Source: Alphaproteobacteria bacterium UBA6038 (GTDB lineage: Bacteria > Pseudomonadota > Alphaproteobacteria > Micropepsales > Micropepsaceae). From it: a stretch of 25,886 bases of DNA. The notes under the pieces were generated by a model that was given only the letters and a program-made list of their open reading frames with translations, had not been told where the DNA came from and made no database searches. How positions within the stretch are numbered: position 1 is the first letter of the stretch; each line of letters begins with the position of its first letter. Positions 1 to 8,171 of the stretch are shown piece after piece. The position numbers and the translations under genes are program-made. The DNA lies in assembly GCA_002429315.1 (NCBI GenBank), contig DIZC01000002.1, forward strand, positions 18,612 to 44,497, read 5' to 3'.

Positions 1-901
1 GCCGGTGTCGGTGCAGGGTGAGCGCGCCGCTGCCGAAGTCGCGGCGGCGATCCGCGGCTTCAACGCGCTGCCGGTCGATGGCCCGCTACCGCGGCCAAAT
101 CTCCTCATCGTGGCGCGCGGCGGCGGCTCGATCGAAGATCTGATGGCGTTCAACGAAGAGATCGTCGTGCGCGCCGCTGCCGAGAGCGAAATTCCCCTGA
201 TCTCCGCGGTGGGGCACGAGACCGACACCACGCTGATCGACTTCGCGGCCGACGCGCGCGCGCCGACCCCGACTGCGGCGGCCGAAATGGCGGTGCCGGT
301 TCGCGCCGATCTACTATCGCAGGTGCTGGATTTCGAACGGCGCGTGACCAACTACTTTCTTCGCGGCGTCGCGCAAAGGCGCAACCAGGTTGCCGCGCTG
401 GCGCGTGTGCTGCCGCGATCCGATCAGTTTTTCTCCCAGGTGCGCCAGCGCTTCGACTACGCCTCCGAACGCCTGCCTCAGGCACTGCACAGAAATCTTC
501 AGGTCCATCGGCGAAAATGGATCGAGGCCGCGGCATCGCTTCGGCCGATTGCCATGGAGCGCCAGATCGGGGTTTGCGGTGAACGCGTTGCCGCGCTCGG
601 CCAGCGCCTGCTGCGCCGCGAGCGCACGCGGATGGCCGAGCGGCAGGCCAAGCTGGATGGCTTTGGCCGGATTCTCGAAAGCGTGAGCTACGTCAGTGTG
701 CTGGAGCGGGGCTTTGCCCTGGTGCGCGGCAGTGACGGCTCCCTGCGACGACGGGCCGCTGCCGTGCGATCAGGCGAAGAATTGATCGTTACGTTTGCCG
801 ATGAATCCGCCAGCGCTGTCGCCATAGGACCGCCGCGCCAGCCGCTGCACAGATCAGGTCGTCCGAAGAAGGTTGCGAAGGAACAAGACAGCCTCTTCTA
901 A
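1..901 (+). CDS. xseA: Exodeoxyribonuclease VII large subunit, 3' part
   Basis: The reading frame is open from the left edge (codons begin at base 2) and ends with TAA at 899-901, so the N-terminal OB-fold and part of the catalytic domain lie outside the window. What is visible starts at the PV.VQGE..AAEV segment, followed by LLIVARGGGSIEDLMAFN, the SAVGHETDTTLIDFAADARAPTPTAA block and a long Arg/Gln-rich helical region, all typical of XseA. With XseB the enzyme forms exonuclease VII, a cytoplasmic nuclease that degrades single-stranded DNA into short oligonucleotides. The tail (RSGRPKKVAKEQDSLF) is basic and low in complexity. The gene reads in the same direction as the DUF2093 gene 56 bases downstream. 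Family assignment is secure; only the 5' boundary is unknown. Confidence 0.95.
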   Translation, partial: PVSVQGERAAAEVAAAIRGFNALPVDGPLPRPNLLIVARGGGSIEDLMAFNEEIVVRAAAESEIPLISAVGHETDTTLIDFAADARAPTPTAAAEMAVPVRADLLSQVLDFERRVTNYFLRGVAQRRNQVAALARVLPRSDQFFSQVRQRFDYASERLPQALHRNLQVHRRKWIEAAASLRPIAMERQIGVCGERVAALGQRLLRRERTRMAERQAKLDGFGRILESVSYVSVLERGFALVRGSDGSLRRRAAAVRSGEELIVTFADESASAVAIGPPRQPLHRSGRPKKVAKEQDSLF

Positions 902-957
902 ATTCCGCTCTCGCCGGGGGAGTTTGCGCGTTAGACTTGCAGGGCCAGGAGTTACGC

Positions 958-1185
958 ATGAACCAGATGGAACGTGATTTCCGCCCCGACGGGTTGGCCG
1001 ACCTCGAATACCTCGACGGCGAGTACCGGGTCGTGCGGCCCGGCTCTTTCGTGTTGTGCGCGGCGACCGGCATTCGGATTCCGCTGGAAGCATTGCGCTA
1101 TTGGAGCGTCGACCTGCAGGAGGCCTACGCCTCGCCGGACATCGCGTTGCAGCGCTTGCGCGAGATGGGATTTACGCCGAAGTGA
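958..1185 (+). CDS. DUF2093 domain protein
   Basis: A 75-residue protein starting at ATG 958, chosen because AGGAG (947-951) sits six bases upstream; an in-frame TTG at 937 would add seven residues without a ribosome site. The sequence matches the DUF2093 family: an acidic N-terminal half (LADLEYLDGEYRVVRPGSFVLCA), then IPLEALRYWSVDLQEAYASPDIAL and a terminal LREMGF. The family is a small, soluble, alphaproteobacterial group of unknown function, often seen near lpxK/xseA. The stop TGA (1183-1185) overlaps the GTG start of the next gene as GTGA, so the two are probably translationally coupled. No catalytic residues can be pointed to. Biochemical role unknown. Confidence 0.88.
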   Translation: MNQMERDFRPDGLADLEYLDGEYRVVRPGSFVLCAATGIRIPLEALRYWSVDLQEAYASPDIALQRLREMGFTPK

Positions 1186-2024
1186 TCGTCCGGCGTTCGT
1201 TCTTGTTGAGTGCGGTTGCGCTGGCCTTCGCTCCGGGCTGCGCGGGCGCGTCGTCGGCAACGCGTCTTTCGTTTTCAGGATCGCTCAAACAGGGTAGTCT
1301 GGTGATCGGACATGCCGAACCCGGCGCACGGATCTCGGTGAACGGTGCGCCGGTCTCAGTCGCGGAGAATGGCACGTTCGCTTTTGGATTCGAGTACGAC
1401 CAGAAGTCTCCAACCGCCGTTGTCGCGCTATTCCGCGACGGGAGCCGCGAAATACAACAGGCGGTTCCGGTTGCGCGGACTTACGAGATCCAGCGCATCG
1501 CCGGATTGCCGGAGAAATTCGTTACGCCGCCTCCCGATGTCGAAAAGCGCATCGCGCGCGAGAACGCCTTGATTGTCGAAGCCCGCAAGCGCGACACGTC
1601 TGGGACCGCGTTCGCCGAGCCGTTGGATTGGCCGGTGCCTGGTATCGTCAGCGGACTGTTCGGCAGCAAGCGCATCCTGAACGGGGAACCCAAAGCGCCG
1701 CATTTCGGCGTCGATATCGCCGCACCCGACGGCACGCCGATCCATGCACCTGCCGACGGAATCGTGGCGCTGGCAGAGCCGGATTTTTATCTGACCGGCG
1801 GCACAACCGTGCTCGATCACGGTCACGGCGTGTTCACGCTGTACATTCACCAGAGCGCCCTGAAGGTGACGGTCGGCCGGGCCGTGAAACGGGGAGATAT
1901 CATTGGACTGGTGGGGATGAAAGGCCGCGCCACCGGCCCGCATCTGCACTGGGGCATGAACTGGTTTCAGGTGAAGCTCGATCCGTCGCTGTCCACGCGC
2001 ACGCCCGCGCCCGCCAAAGCCTGA
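1182..2024 (+). CDS. Exported M23 family metallopeptidase
   Basis: The GTG start at 1182 is preferred because it overlaps the previous stop (GTGA) and opens directly into a basic-hydrophobic signal peptide (MIVRRSFLLSAVALAFAPGC); longer in-frame versions would run antiparallel to nothing useful inside the DUF2093 gene. The product is 280 residues. After an N-terminal beta-rich segment of about 130 residues comes the M23 (LytM/peptidase family) domain at about 150-270. The zinc ligands are visible: HFGVD (H174, D178) and HLHWG (H254/H256), with the extra active-site His in FTLYIH (H223). The enzyme is therefore likely active as a periplasmic endopeptidase cutting peptidoglycan cross-links. The Cys at residue 20 might suggest a lipoprotein, but the lipobox (APGC) is poor. 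Its 3' end overlaps the convergent acyltransferase gene by 58 bases. Confidence 0.9.
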   Translation: MIVRRSFLLSAVALAFAPGCAGASSATRLSFSGSLKQGSLVIGHAEPGARISVNGAPVSVAENGTFAFGFEYDQKSPTAVVALFRDGSREIQQAVPVARTYEIQRIAGLPEKFVTPPPDVEKRIARENALIVEARKRDTSGTAFAEPLDWPVPGIVSGLFGSKRILNGEPKAPHFGVDIAAPDGTPIHAPADGIVALAEPDFYLTGGTTVLDHGHGVFTLYIHQSALKVTVGRAVKRGDIIGLVGMKGRATGPHLHWGMNWFQVKLDPSLSTRTPAPAKA

Positions 2025-2944
2025 GCCTCCCGCCCCCGCCGTCTGCGCGGCTTGTCGCCTTCCTTCGGCCAGCGGCGGTGGATCCACAGCCATTGCGATG
2101 GCCGGTAGCGCACGCATTGCTCGATCGTCTCGTTGATCCTGGTGGTCAGTGCCAACAGATCGCGTTCGTGGTCCCCCGACGGCTCGAATGCGATGGGTTC
2201 GTGCACCGTCATGCGAAAGCGAGCGCCTTCCAGCCGCTCGTTGGAAACGGGCAGAATGACGGAACCGAGTTTCAGCGCCAGGGCGGCGGGTGCAGGGGTG
2301 GTCATCGCCGTGCGCCCGAAGAACTGCGCCGGTACTCCTTCGCTCGTCTTCTGATCGACGAGTAGAAAAATCGCCTTCGCCGCGCGGAGCAGCGTGAAGA
2401 TTCGCTTGGTGCCTTGGGCGCCTTTTGTGATCTGATCTTTCGGGCCATACCTGGCGCGCTGCCGCACGATCCAGCGGTCGATGTAAGGATTGTTCACCGG
2501 CCGGTATACGAGTCCCCCATCCACGCCGTACTGCGTCGCCACGATCGGCATGACCTCCCAATTTCCGAAATGCCCCGATACGAAAAGGATGCTCTTACCT
2601 TGCTCAATGACGCGAACACCGAGCTCCATGTTGGCAATTTCGATCCGCGGATCGGCACCTTTGTAGGAGAACTTGTCGAGATGCGCGTATTCCGCCACCG
2701 TCCGGCCGAGATTGTCCCACATCTCGATGACGATCGCCTCTATTTCGTCCGGGCTCTTGCCCGGGTAGGCGGAACGCAGGTTTATCCGAGCGCGATTGCT
2801 GATGGACGTGCGATAAAGAACTTGCCGTCCGAAAAAGCCTCCGACAGCCGAAGCCCTGTCCACTCCAAGCAGGCGAAAGAACCCGATCAGCGTAAAGAAC
2901 ACGGCTGCTTCGAGCTGGTAGCGGAGCTTGAGGGTCAGCGACAT
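1967..2944 (-). CDS. Lipid A biosynthesis acyltransferase, LpxL/HtrB family
   Basis: A 325-residue inner-membrane-associated acyltransferase. The N-terminal hydrophobic stretch (about residues 12-27) anchors it, and the catalytic HX4E motif is present as HFGNWE (H125, E130), followed by VYRPVNNPYIDRWI and the FLLVDQKTSEGVPAQFFGR segment typical of LpxL/LpxM relatives. Such enzymes transfer an acyl chain from acyl-ACP onto Kdo-lipid A precursors. It is the last gene of the leftward operon, 20 bases after lpxK, which fits a late step in lipid A assembly. The C-terminal 25 residues are Arg-rich and low in complexity and are coded antisense to the end of the M23 peptidase gene. Which secondary acyl position it modifies cannot be read from sequence. 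Confidence 0.88.
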   Translation of the reverse strand: MSLTLKLRYQLEAAVFFTLIGFFRLLGVDRASAVGGFFGRQVLYRTSISNRARINLRSAYPGKSPDEIEAIVIEMWDNLGRTVAEYAHLDKFSYKGADPRIEIANMELGVRVIEQGKSILFVSGHFGNWEVMPIVATQYGVDGGLVYRPVNNPYIDRWIVRQRARYGPKDQITKGAQGTKRIFTLLRAAKAIFLLVDQKTSEGVPAQFFGRTAMTTPAPAALALKLGSVILPVSNERLEGARFRMTVHEPIAFEPSGDHERDLLALTTRINETIEQCVRYRPSQWLWIHRRWPKEGDKPRRRRGREAQALAGAGVRVDSDGSSFT

Positions 2945-2964
2945 GGACGGAAATCAGCGCGAGA

Positions 2965-3951
2965 TCACGCGGAAACGGGCGCCCGCGGCGCCACTCTGTC
3001 AAGCAGAGCCGCAAGGGCCGCTGGATCCTCGAAGGCGGCGCGAACGGGAAGGTAGCGGATGTTCTGCCGCTGCGCCAGGGTGAGGCGGACAAAGTCCTTT
3101 TCCGTCGTCACCAGGACCGCGCGGATGATGCGCGCCATATTGCGCAACTGCTCCAGTTCTCCATGCGAGTAAACGTGATGGTCCGGAAATGCCTGCGCGT
3201 CGGCGATTTCGGCGCCCAGCTTCCGCAGGGTGGCGAAGAATTTCTCCGGCCGCTCGATGCCGGCGAACGCGACCACCGGGCGGTCTTCAAGCCTCAACAC
3301 GTCGACGGGAACGATATGGGCTCTAAGCACCGGCTTTTCCACATGCGGAAGGGCCGGTTGGCCGCTGCCGACCGTCACGATGGCGTCTGCTCGCGTGAGG
3401 CCCCGGCCGACCGGCTCACGCAACGGACCGGCCGGCAGCATATGGCCGTTTCCAAAGCCGGTTTCCGAATCGACGATCACCAGCGAGAGGTCTTTGGCGA
3501 GCGAGAAGTTCTGGTGCCCGTCGTCCATCACGATAACGTCCGCGCCGAGGCTTTCGGCGAGTTTTGCACCGGCGGCACGATCGCGCGCGACAATGACCGG
3601 CGCGGCTGACGCAAGCACCAGCGCTTCGTCTCCCACGTCTAAAGCCGAATCAGACTGCGGATGCACGATCGCCGGCCCGCGGATTCGCCCGCCATAGCCG
3701 CGTGTCAGAATGACGGGCTTCTGCCGCCGCTCGGTCAGCACGCGCGCAAGGGCGATGGCGACCGGCGTCTTGCCGCTTCCCCCGACCGTGAGATTGCCGA
3801 CGCAAATCACCTTTGCCTTGGAACGATAGGGGTCTGCACGGGCGGTCTTCCAGACGACTGTCGCGCCATAGCCCCAACCCAACGGCGCAAGCGCGGCACG
3901 CGCGAGCTGCGCGCCAAGACCGTTGCCAGTCCAGAACTCAGGCGCACGCAT
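2965..3951 (-). CDS. lpxK: Tetraacyldisaccharide 4'-kinase
   Basis: LpxK phosphorylates the 4' position of the lipid A disaccharide at the cytoplasmic face of the inner membrane to give lipid IVA. The ATG at 3951 gives 328 residues, a normal length; the upstream TTG at 3975 lies deeper in waaA and is less likely. Visible features are an N-terminal hydrophobic segment, the unusual Walker A of the family (GNLTVGGSGKTP, residues 52-63), TRGYGG at 83-88, GDEALVLA at 108-115, and the DDGHQN motif at 143-148, which corresponds to the family's DDGxQ catalytic-base region. The start overlaps the 3' end of waaA by 14 bases, so the two are translationally coupled in the lipid A operon. Confidence 0.95.
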   Translation of the reverse strand: MRAPEFWTGNGLGAQLARAALAPLGWGYGATVVWKTARADPYRSKAKVICVGNLTVGGSGKTPVAIALARVLTERRQKPVILTRGYGGRIRGPAIVHPQSDSALDVGDEALVLASAAPVIVARDRAAGAKLAESLGADVIVMDDGHQNFSLAKDLSLVIVDSETGFGNGHMLPAGPLREPVGRGLTRADAIVTVGSGQPALPHVEKPVLRAHIVPVDVLRLEDRPVVAFAGIERPEKFFATLRKLGAEIADAQAFPDHHVYSHGELEQLRNMARIIRAVLVTTEKDFVRLTLAQRQNIRYLPVRAAFEDPAALAALLDRVAPRAPVSA

Positions 3952-5215
3952 CGGCGAGCAGCGCTTCAATGGCAAGCCGCGTCCGTTCCACCGCGCCGCC
4001 CAGCGACTCGGCGGCTTTTGCGGCGGCGGCGCCCATCGCTCGGGGATCCGCCGGAGCTTCGATCAGACGAATCGCAAGGGCGGCTAGGTCCGAGGACGAG
4101 AACACGCGTCCGGCCCTTTGGTAAGCGAAGATCGCGTCATAAGCCGGGGTGAAGTTTTCCGTGTGCGGCCCGGCGAGAACCGCACAATGCAGCCGCGCCG
4201 CCTCCAGAGGGTTTTGCCCACCATGCCGCACCAGACTGCCGCCGATGAACGCGAAGCTCGCTATTCTATAGAATAAACCCAGCTCACCCAAGGTGTCGGC
4301 CACGAACACGGCGGTCTCAGCCGTTGGCAAGCGGCCCGCCGAGCGGCGTAGTGGGGGGCGGGTGCCGCAGAGTGCAGCAATATCGCCGCCACGTTCGGGA
4401 TGGCGTGGTGCAATAATCGTGAGAATGTCGGGGTAAGTGTGCAGCAGCTCGTCGCGGGCGGCCAATACGATTTCGTCTTCGCCTGGATGGGTGCTGACAG
4501 CGAGCAGCACGGGCCGTGCACCGATGGACTGCCTGAGATCCTGCAGTTTCTGCGGATCGGCGGGAAGCGGCGGCGCGTCGGCCTTCAGATTGCCTGCCAC
4601 CGTCACCTGCGCGGCCCCGAGCGCCGTCAGCCGCGCCGCCGTGGCCGCGTCCTGGGCCAGACACAGATCGTAATTGCCAAGTAGCGCTGCGGCCATTCTG
4701 CGCAGCCGCCGCCACCCGGCAAAAGATCGCGCCGACATGCGTCCGTTCACCAGGGCCACGGGAATTCCACGCGCGTGGGCGCCGGAGACGATGTTCGGCC
4801 AGATTTCCGAATCGACGAACAAGCCGGCGTCGGGCCGCCAGTAGTCGAGGAAGCGGCCGATCGCGGATGGTGTATCCACGGGAGCGTATTGATGAAGCGT
4901 GTTTGCCGGCAAGCGCTCTGCCATGAGTTTCGCCGAAGTGACGGTACCGCTGGTAACGAGGACCTGTCGGTCCGGAACCTTCAGCAGCTCACCTATCAGC
5001 GGTAGAACGGCAAGGCACTCGCCAACGCTCGCACCATGAATCCATACGAGCTGACCCTGCGGCCTCGGTCGGCTGGCGTGACCCAATCGCTCGCGCAAAC
5101 GGGACGCATCCTCCTTGCCGCGCCGGGCTCGCCGGTGCAGCGCAAGCGGGATCAACGGCGTTAGCGCCACCGTGGCATAGCGATAAGCCAGGAGGGAAAG
5201 CGGCGAGGCCGGCAT
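3938..5215 (-). CDS. waaA: 3-deoxy-D-manno-octulosonic acid (Kdo) transferase
   Basis: A 425-residue GT30 glycosyltransferase that adds Kdo from CMP-Kdo to lipid IVA. ATG 5215 is used; it lies two bases after the msbA stop, while the TTG at 5221 would overlap that stop. An N-terminal membrane anchor (about residues 7-27) precedes HGASVGE (60-66), whose Glu is the expected catalytic base, then SEIWPN (136-141), a GNLKAD linker, and the C-terminal nucleotide-sugar half with THPGEDE, APRHPER and GGSLVRHGGQNPLEAA. All hallmark motifs of WaaA are intact. Whether it adds one or two Kdo residues cannot be deduced. Its neighbours LpxK, MsbA and the LpxL-type acyltransferase act on the same pathway. 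Confidence 0.95.
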   Translation of the reverse strand: MPASPLSLLAYRYATVALTPLIPLALHRRARRGKEDASRLRERLGHASRPRPQGQLVWIHGASVGECLAVLPLIGELLKVPDRQVLVTSGTVTSAKLMAERLPANTLHQYAPVDTPSAIGRFLDYWRPDAGLFVDSEIWPNIVSGAHARGIPVALVNGRMSARSFAGWRRLRRMAAALLGNYDLCLAQDAATAARLTALGAAQVTVAGNLKADAPPLPADPQKLQDLRQSIGARPVLLAVSTHPGEDEIVLAARDELLHTYPDILTIIAPRHPERGGDIAALCGTRPPLRRSAGRLPTAETAVFVADTLGELGLFYRIASFAFIGGSLVRHGGQNPLEAARLHCAVLAGPHTENFTPAYDAIFAYQRAGRVFSSSDLAALAIRLIEAPADPRAMGAAAAKAAESLGGAVERTRLAIEALLADACA

Positions 5216-5217
5216 GC

Positions 5218-7056
5218 TCAAACGGTTCCGGCCTGGTCGTCAAGATTATGCTGGTAGAGCCTTGCGTAAAGGCCGTTTTGCGCAATCAGCGCGGCGTGGT
5301 TGCCGTGTTCGACCACCCGGCCCCGGTCCAACACGTAGATCATGTCGGCATCCCGCACGGTGGAGAGCCGATGGGCGATGACGATGGTGGTGCGGCCCTC
5401 CATCAGCGTAGTAAGGGCCTGCTGCACTTGCCGCTCGCTTTCGGTATCGAGCGAAGATGTCGCCTCGTCGAGGAGCAGGATCGGCGCATTGCGAAGCATT
5501 GCGCGGGCAATGGCGATGCGCTGGCGTTGCCCTCCGGAGAGCTTCAGACCGCCTTCGCCGACCCACGCCTCGTAGCCATCCTCGATTGCGGTGATAAAGC
5601 CATCTGCGGCCGCGGCTTTGGCCGCGGCAACAATTTCCGCGTGGCTCGCATCCGGTCGGCCAAGCGAAATGTTCCGCCCGATCGTCTCGTCGAAAACGAT
5701 TGGCTCCTGCGTGACGAGGGCGATGTTGTCGCGCAGCGACTTGAGCGTGACGTCCCGGATGTTCTGGCCATCGATCATGATGAGTCCGGAGTCCGCTTCG
5801 TAGAACCGCAAGAGAAGATTGAAGACCGTCGTCTTTCCGGCGCCGGAGGGGCCGACCAGCGCCACCTTCTTTCCTGCGGGAACATCGAGCGTAACTCCAT
5901 CCAATGCCGGCGCTCCGGTCTGATACGCGAAATGCACGTTCTCGAACCGGACGGTGCCGCCGGCGGGGGCCGCCGCGATATTCAGCGAGCGGGCCGTGGG
6001 CGCATCCCTGATTTCAGGGCGGGAGTCGATCAGGGCGAAGATCCGATTGGCCGCAGACAAGCCTTCGGTCGAAATCGTCCAGAGCTGCGTCAGATTGCGC
6101 ACCGGCTGCTGGGCCAAGAGCATGGCCGCGACAAAGGACAGGAACTGATTGATTGCGAGTTCTCCGTGCAGGCCCTGGTATCCGGCGAAGAATATGGTGG
6201 CCGCGCCCGCGAGACCACCAATCATATCGGTGGCGGGAACGGCGGCCGATCGCGCGCGAACGGCCCGCAAAAGATACCTCAGCCGTCTGCCGATCTGCTG
6301 TTCGGCCAGCTCCACGATATGGGCTTCGAGGTTGTATGCCTTGATGATGCGCCGTCCGGCGAGCGCTTCGCCCAGAGCGCGCGAGAGGACGCCCGTCTCC
6401 TGCATGCCGCGCACTGAGGCCTTTCGCAGCGACTTGCTGATGATCCGGGTGACGCCCGCGACCAGCGGCAGGACCACCACGGAAATGATCGCCAGTTCCC
6501 AGTCCTGATAGATCATCACGGCTGCGAGCGCTGCGAGCGTGACGACCTCCTTTCCCAATCCGGCCACGCCGCGCGTGATCGAGCCGCGCAGCAACGTCGC
6601 GTCATAGAGAAATTTTGAAACCGTCTCGCCGGAATGTTCTGCATTGAGCGAGGTGAGATCGAGCTGGATCTGACTCTTGAACATGTCGCGCTGCACCGCG
6701 GCCACGATCCGCTCGCCCACAGAATTGATCGTCGCCTGCTCGCCGAACGTCGAGAGGGCCCGCAGAATCACGACGCCGACCAGTGCCACCGGGATGAGCA
6801 GCAGCATTTCGGTGTTCTTCTCGAGAAAGATCTTCTTGACCGCCGGATCGAGCAGCCAGGCAAGCGCCCCAGTCGTGCTGGCAGTGGTGAGCATGCAAAG
6901 GACGGCGAAAGCCATCTTGCCCCACTGGCGGCTCATATAATCGCGCAACAGGCGATGGATGATCTTGAAGTCGCCCATCGGCGCCTGCGGGGCATGGCTT
7001 TGCGCGTGCGTCCGGCGCATCGAATGGGCGGCGAGGTGGTGCGGGTGAACAGTCAT
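5218..7056 (-). CDS. msbA: ABC exporter, MsbA type (lipid A/phospholipid flippase)
   Basis: A 612-residue half-transporter with a fused six-helix membrane domain (about residues 45-330) and a C-terminal ATPase. The nucleotide-binding motifs are complete: Walker A GPSGAGKTT (402-410), Q-loop near VTQEP, signature LSGGQ (506-510), Walker B ILLLDE with Glu531, and the H-loop His562. Such a protein should work as a homodimer, flipping lipid A core across the inner membrane. The substrate is inferred from position: it sits directly before waaA and lpxK with a two-base gap. The ATG at 7056 gives a His-rich leader of 26 residues; an internal ATG at 6978 (MGDFKIIHRLL) is an alternative start. Other lipid or drug exporters share this architecture, but the neighbourhood favours MsbA. 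Confidence 0.9.
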   Translation of the reverse strand: MTVHPHHLAAHSMRRTHAQSHAPQAPMGDFKIIHRLLRDYMSRQWGKMAFAVLCMLTTASTTGALAWLLDPAVKKIFLEKNTEMLLLIPVALVGVVILRALSTFGEQATINSVGERIVAAVQRDMFKSQIQLDLTSLNAEHSGETVSKFLYDATLLRGSITRGVAGLGKEVVTLAALAAVMIYQDWELAIISVVVLPLVAGVTRIISKSLRKASVRGMQETGVLSRALGEALAGRRIIKAYNLEAHIVELAEQQIGRRLRYLLRAVRARSAAVPATDMIGGLAGAATIFFAGYQGLHGELAINQFLSFVAAMLLAQQPVRNLTQLWTISTEGLSAANRIFALIDSRPEIRDAPTARSLNIAAAPAGGTVRFENVHFAYQTGAPALDGVTLDVPAGKKVALVGPSGAGKTTVFNLLLRFYEADSGLIMIDGQNIRDVTLKSLRDNIALVTQEPIVFDETIGRNISLGRPDASHAEIVAAAKAAAADGFITAIEDGYEAWVGEGGLKLSGGQRQRIAIARAMLRNAPILLLDEATSSLDTESERQVQQALTTLMEGRTTIVIAHRLSTVRDADMIYVLDRGRVVEHGNHAALIAQNGLYARLYQHNLDDQAGTV

Positions 7057-7116
7057 CGGTCGTGCGCCGGTCCTACCATGCCGAGGCGCCCGGACGCGAG
7101 ACCTGCGCGAGCGCGG

Positions 7117-7359
7117 CTAAGCGTTCCCGTCCTTTTCAGGATCCAGGAGCCGATGCAGGTGGACGACGAAATAACGCATATGGGCATTGTCGACCGTTGC
7201 CTGGGCAGCGGCGCGCCACGCCTCCAGCGCCGATTTATAGTTGGGATAGATGCCGACGACATGAAGCTTCGACAACTCCTTGAACTCCATGCGCTCGGGG
7301 GAGGTGAGCTCGCCGCCGAAAACCAGATGCAGGAGTTGCTTGGGATGCGGTTGAGCCAT
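7117..7359 (-). CDS. DUF4170 domain protein
   Basis: An 80-residue cytoplasmic protein, ATG 7359 to TAG 7117. It starts two bases after the stop of the phosphatase gene, so translation is probably coupled. The sequence (LLHLVFGGELTS, LHVVGIYPNYKSALEAWRAAAQATVDNAHMRYFVVHLHRLLDPE) matches DUF4170, a small alphaproteobacterial family that recurs next to cysQ-like and Kdo/lipid A genes. It appears as a compact alpha/beta fold with no obvious catalytic site. There is no signal peptide or membrane segment. Function is unknown; conserved position suggests a tie to envelope biogenesis, but that is inference from neighbours only. Confidence 0.88.
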   Translation of the reverse strand: MAQPHPKQLLHLVFGGELTSPERMEFKELSKLHVVGIYPNYKSALEAWRAAAQATVDNAHMRYFVVHLHRLLDPEKDGNA

Positions 7360-7361
7360 GC

Positions 7362-8171
7362 CTAGGGTGCCGGCAATTTCAAGTCCTGAACCCGCTCGAT
7401 GATCTGTGCATGCAACACCGGTCCCGCCGCCACCACGGAAGGTTGCACCGGGTCCCTGCCGTTGTAGTGCAATGTGGCCCCGGTATGCGCGGTGAGGCGG
7501 CCGCCGGCTTCCTGCACGATCACATCCGCGGCCGCAAGGTCCCAATCGTGCTTGGCCGAGAGCGCCACTGTTGCGTCGAACGCTCCGCAGGCAACCAGCG
7601 CCAACCGGTAGGCGACCGAGCTGCGTGTCTCGATATGCATCGGCGGCCAGGCGAGCTTGGGCGCAATGCTCCAGTCCGGGTGCTCGAAGGTGGCTTTCGG
7701 TCCCAGCATGCGGCAGCCCTCGATCTGCTCCCGTTGCGTGACATGAATGGACTTGCCGTTCAGCCTGGCGCCTTGACTGGCAACGGCGGTAAAGCATTCG
7801 CCGGTAATCGGATTGTAGACCGCGCCAGCTAGCGGTCTGCCGTCCCGAACCGTCGCGGCGCAGATGGTAAAATAGGGCCGGCCTTTCAGAAACGCCACCG
7901 TCCCGTCGATAGGGTCGACCACGAACACGAGTGGCGCCTGCAGCCTTTGCGGAGCGTCTTCGGTCTCTTCGGATAGCCAGCCGTATTCCCGGCGCGCGCT
8001 CATCAACCGCTGCGCGAGAAACGCGTCAATCGCCAGATCGCATTCGGTGACCGGCTGCCCTTTGTCCTTGCTCCATTTGCGATAGGAGCCGCGATAGAAT
8101 TTTCGCGCGATCGCGCCTGCGTCCCGAACCGCTTCTTCCATCAGTGCAAGATCGGCCTCAGGAGCCGGCAA
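7362..8171 (-). CDS. cysQ: Inositol monophosphatase family enzyme, probable 3'(2'),5'-bisphosphate nucleotidase
   Basis: A 269-residue Mg-dependent phosphatase of the FIG superfamily. The metal-binding set is complete: LSEETED (residues 66-72), DPIDGT (86-91) and WDLAAADVIVQEAGG (210-224). Members clear 3'-phosphoadenosine 5'-phosphate or inositol phosphates in the cytoplasm; the length and this gene neighbourhood favour the CysQ branch, but the substrate is not proved by sequence. The start is a TTG at 8171, supported by an AAGGA ribosome site about seven bases upstream and by the expected N-terminus (PAPEADLALMEEAVRDAGAIA); an ATG at 8141 has no such site and would trim ten residues. It overlaps the end of pmbA by 14 bases. 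Confidence 0.85.
   Translation of the reverse strand: MPAPEADLALMEEAVRDAGAIARKFYRGSYRKWSKDKGQPVTECDLAIDAFLAQRLMSARREYGWLSEETEDAPQRLQAPLVFVVDPIDGTVAFLKGRPYFTICAATVRDGRPLAGAVYNPITGECFTAVASQGARLNGKSIHVTQREQIEGCRMLGPKATFEHPDWSIAPKLAWPPMHIETRSSVAYRLALVACGAFDATVALSAKHDWDLAAADVIVQEAGGRLTAHTGATLHYNGRDPVQPSVVAAGPVLHAQIIERVQDLKLPAP

Noticed and set aside
1428..2561. A 377-codon minus-strand open frame spanning the M23 and acyltransferase genes
   Set aside because: It is a shadow of two genes with intact catalytic motifs and has an Arg/His/Gly composition.
5248..6417. A 389-codon plus-strand open frame
   Set aside because: It is antisense to the MsbA-type gene, whose ATP-binding motifs are complete in the other frame.
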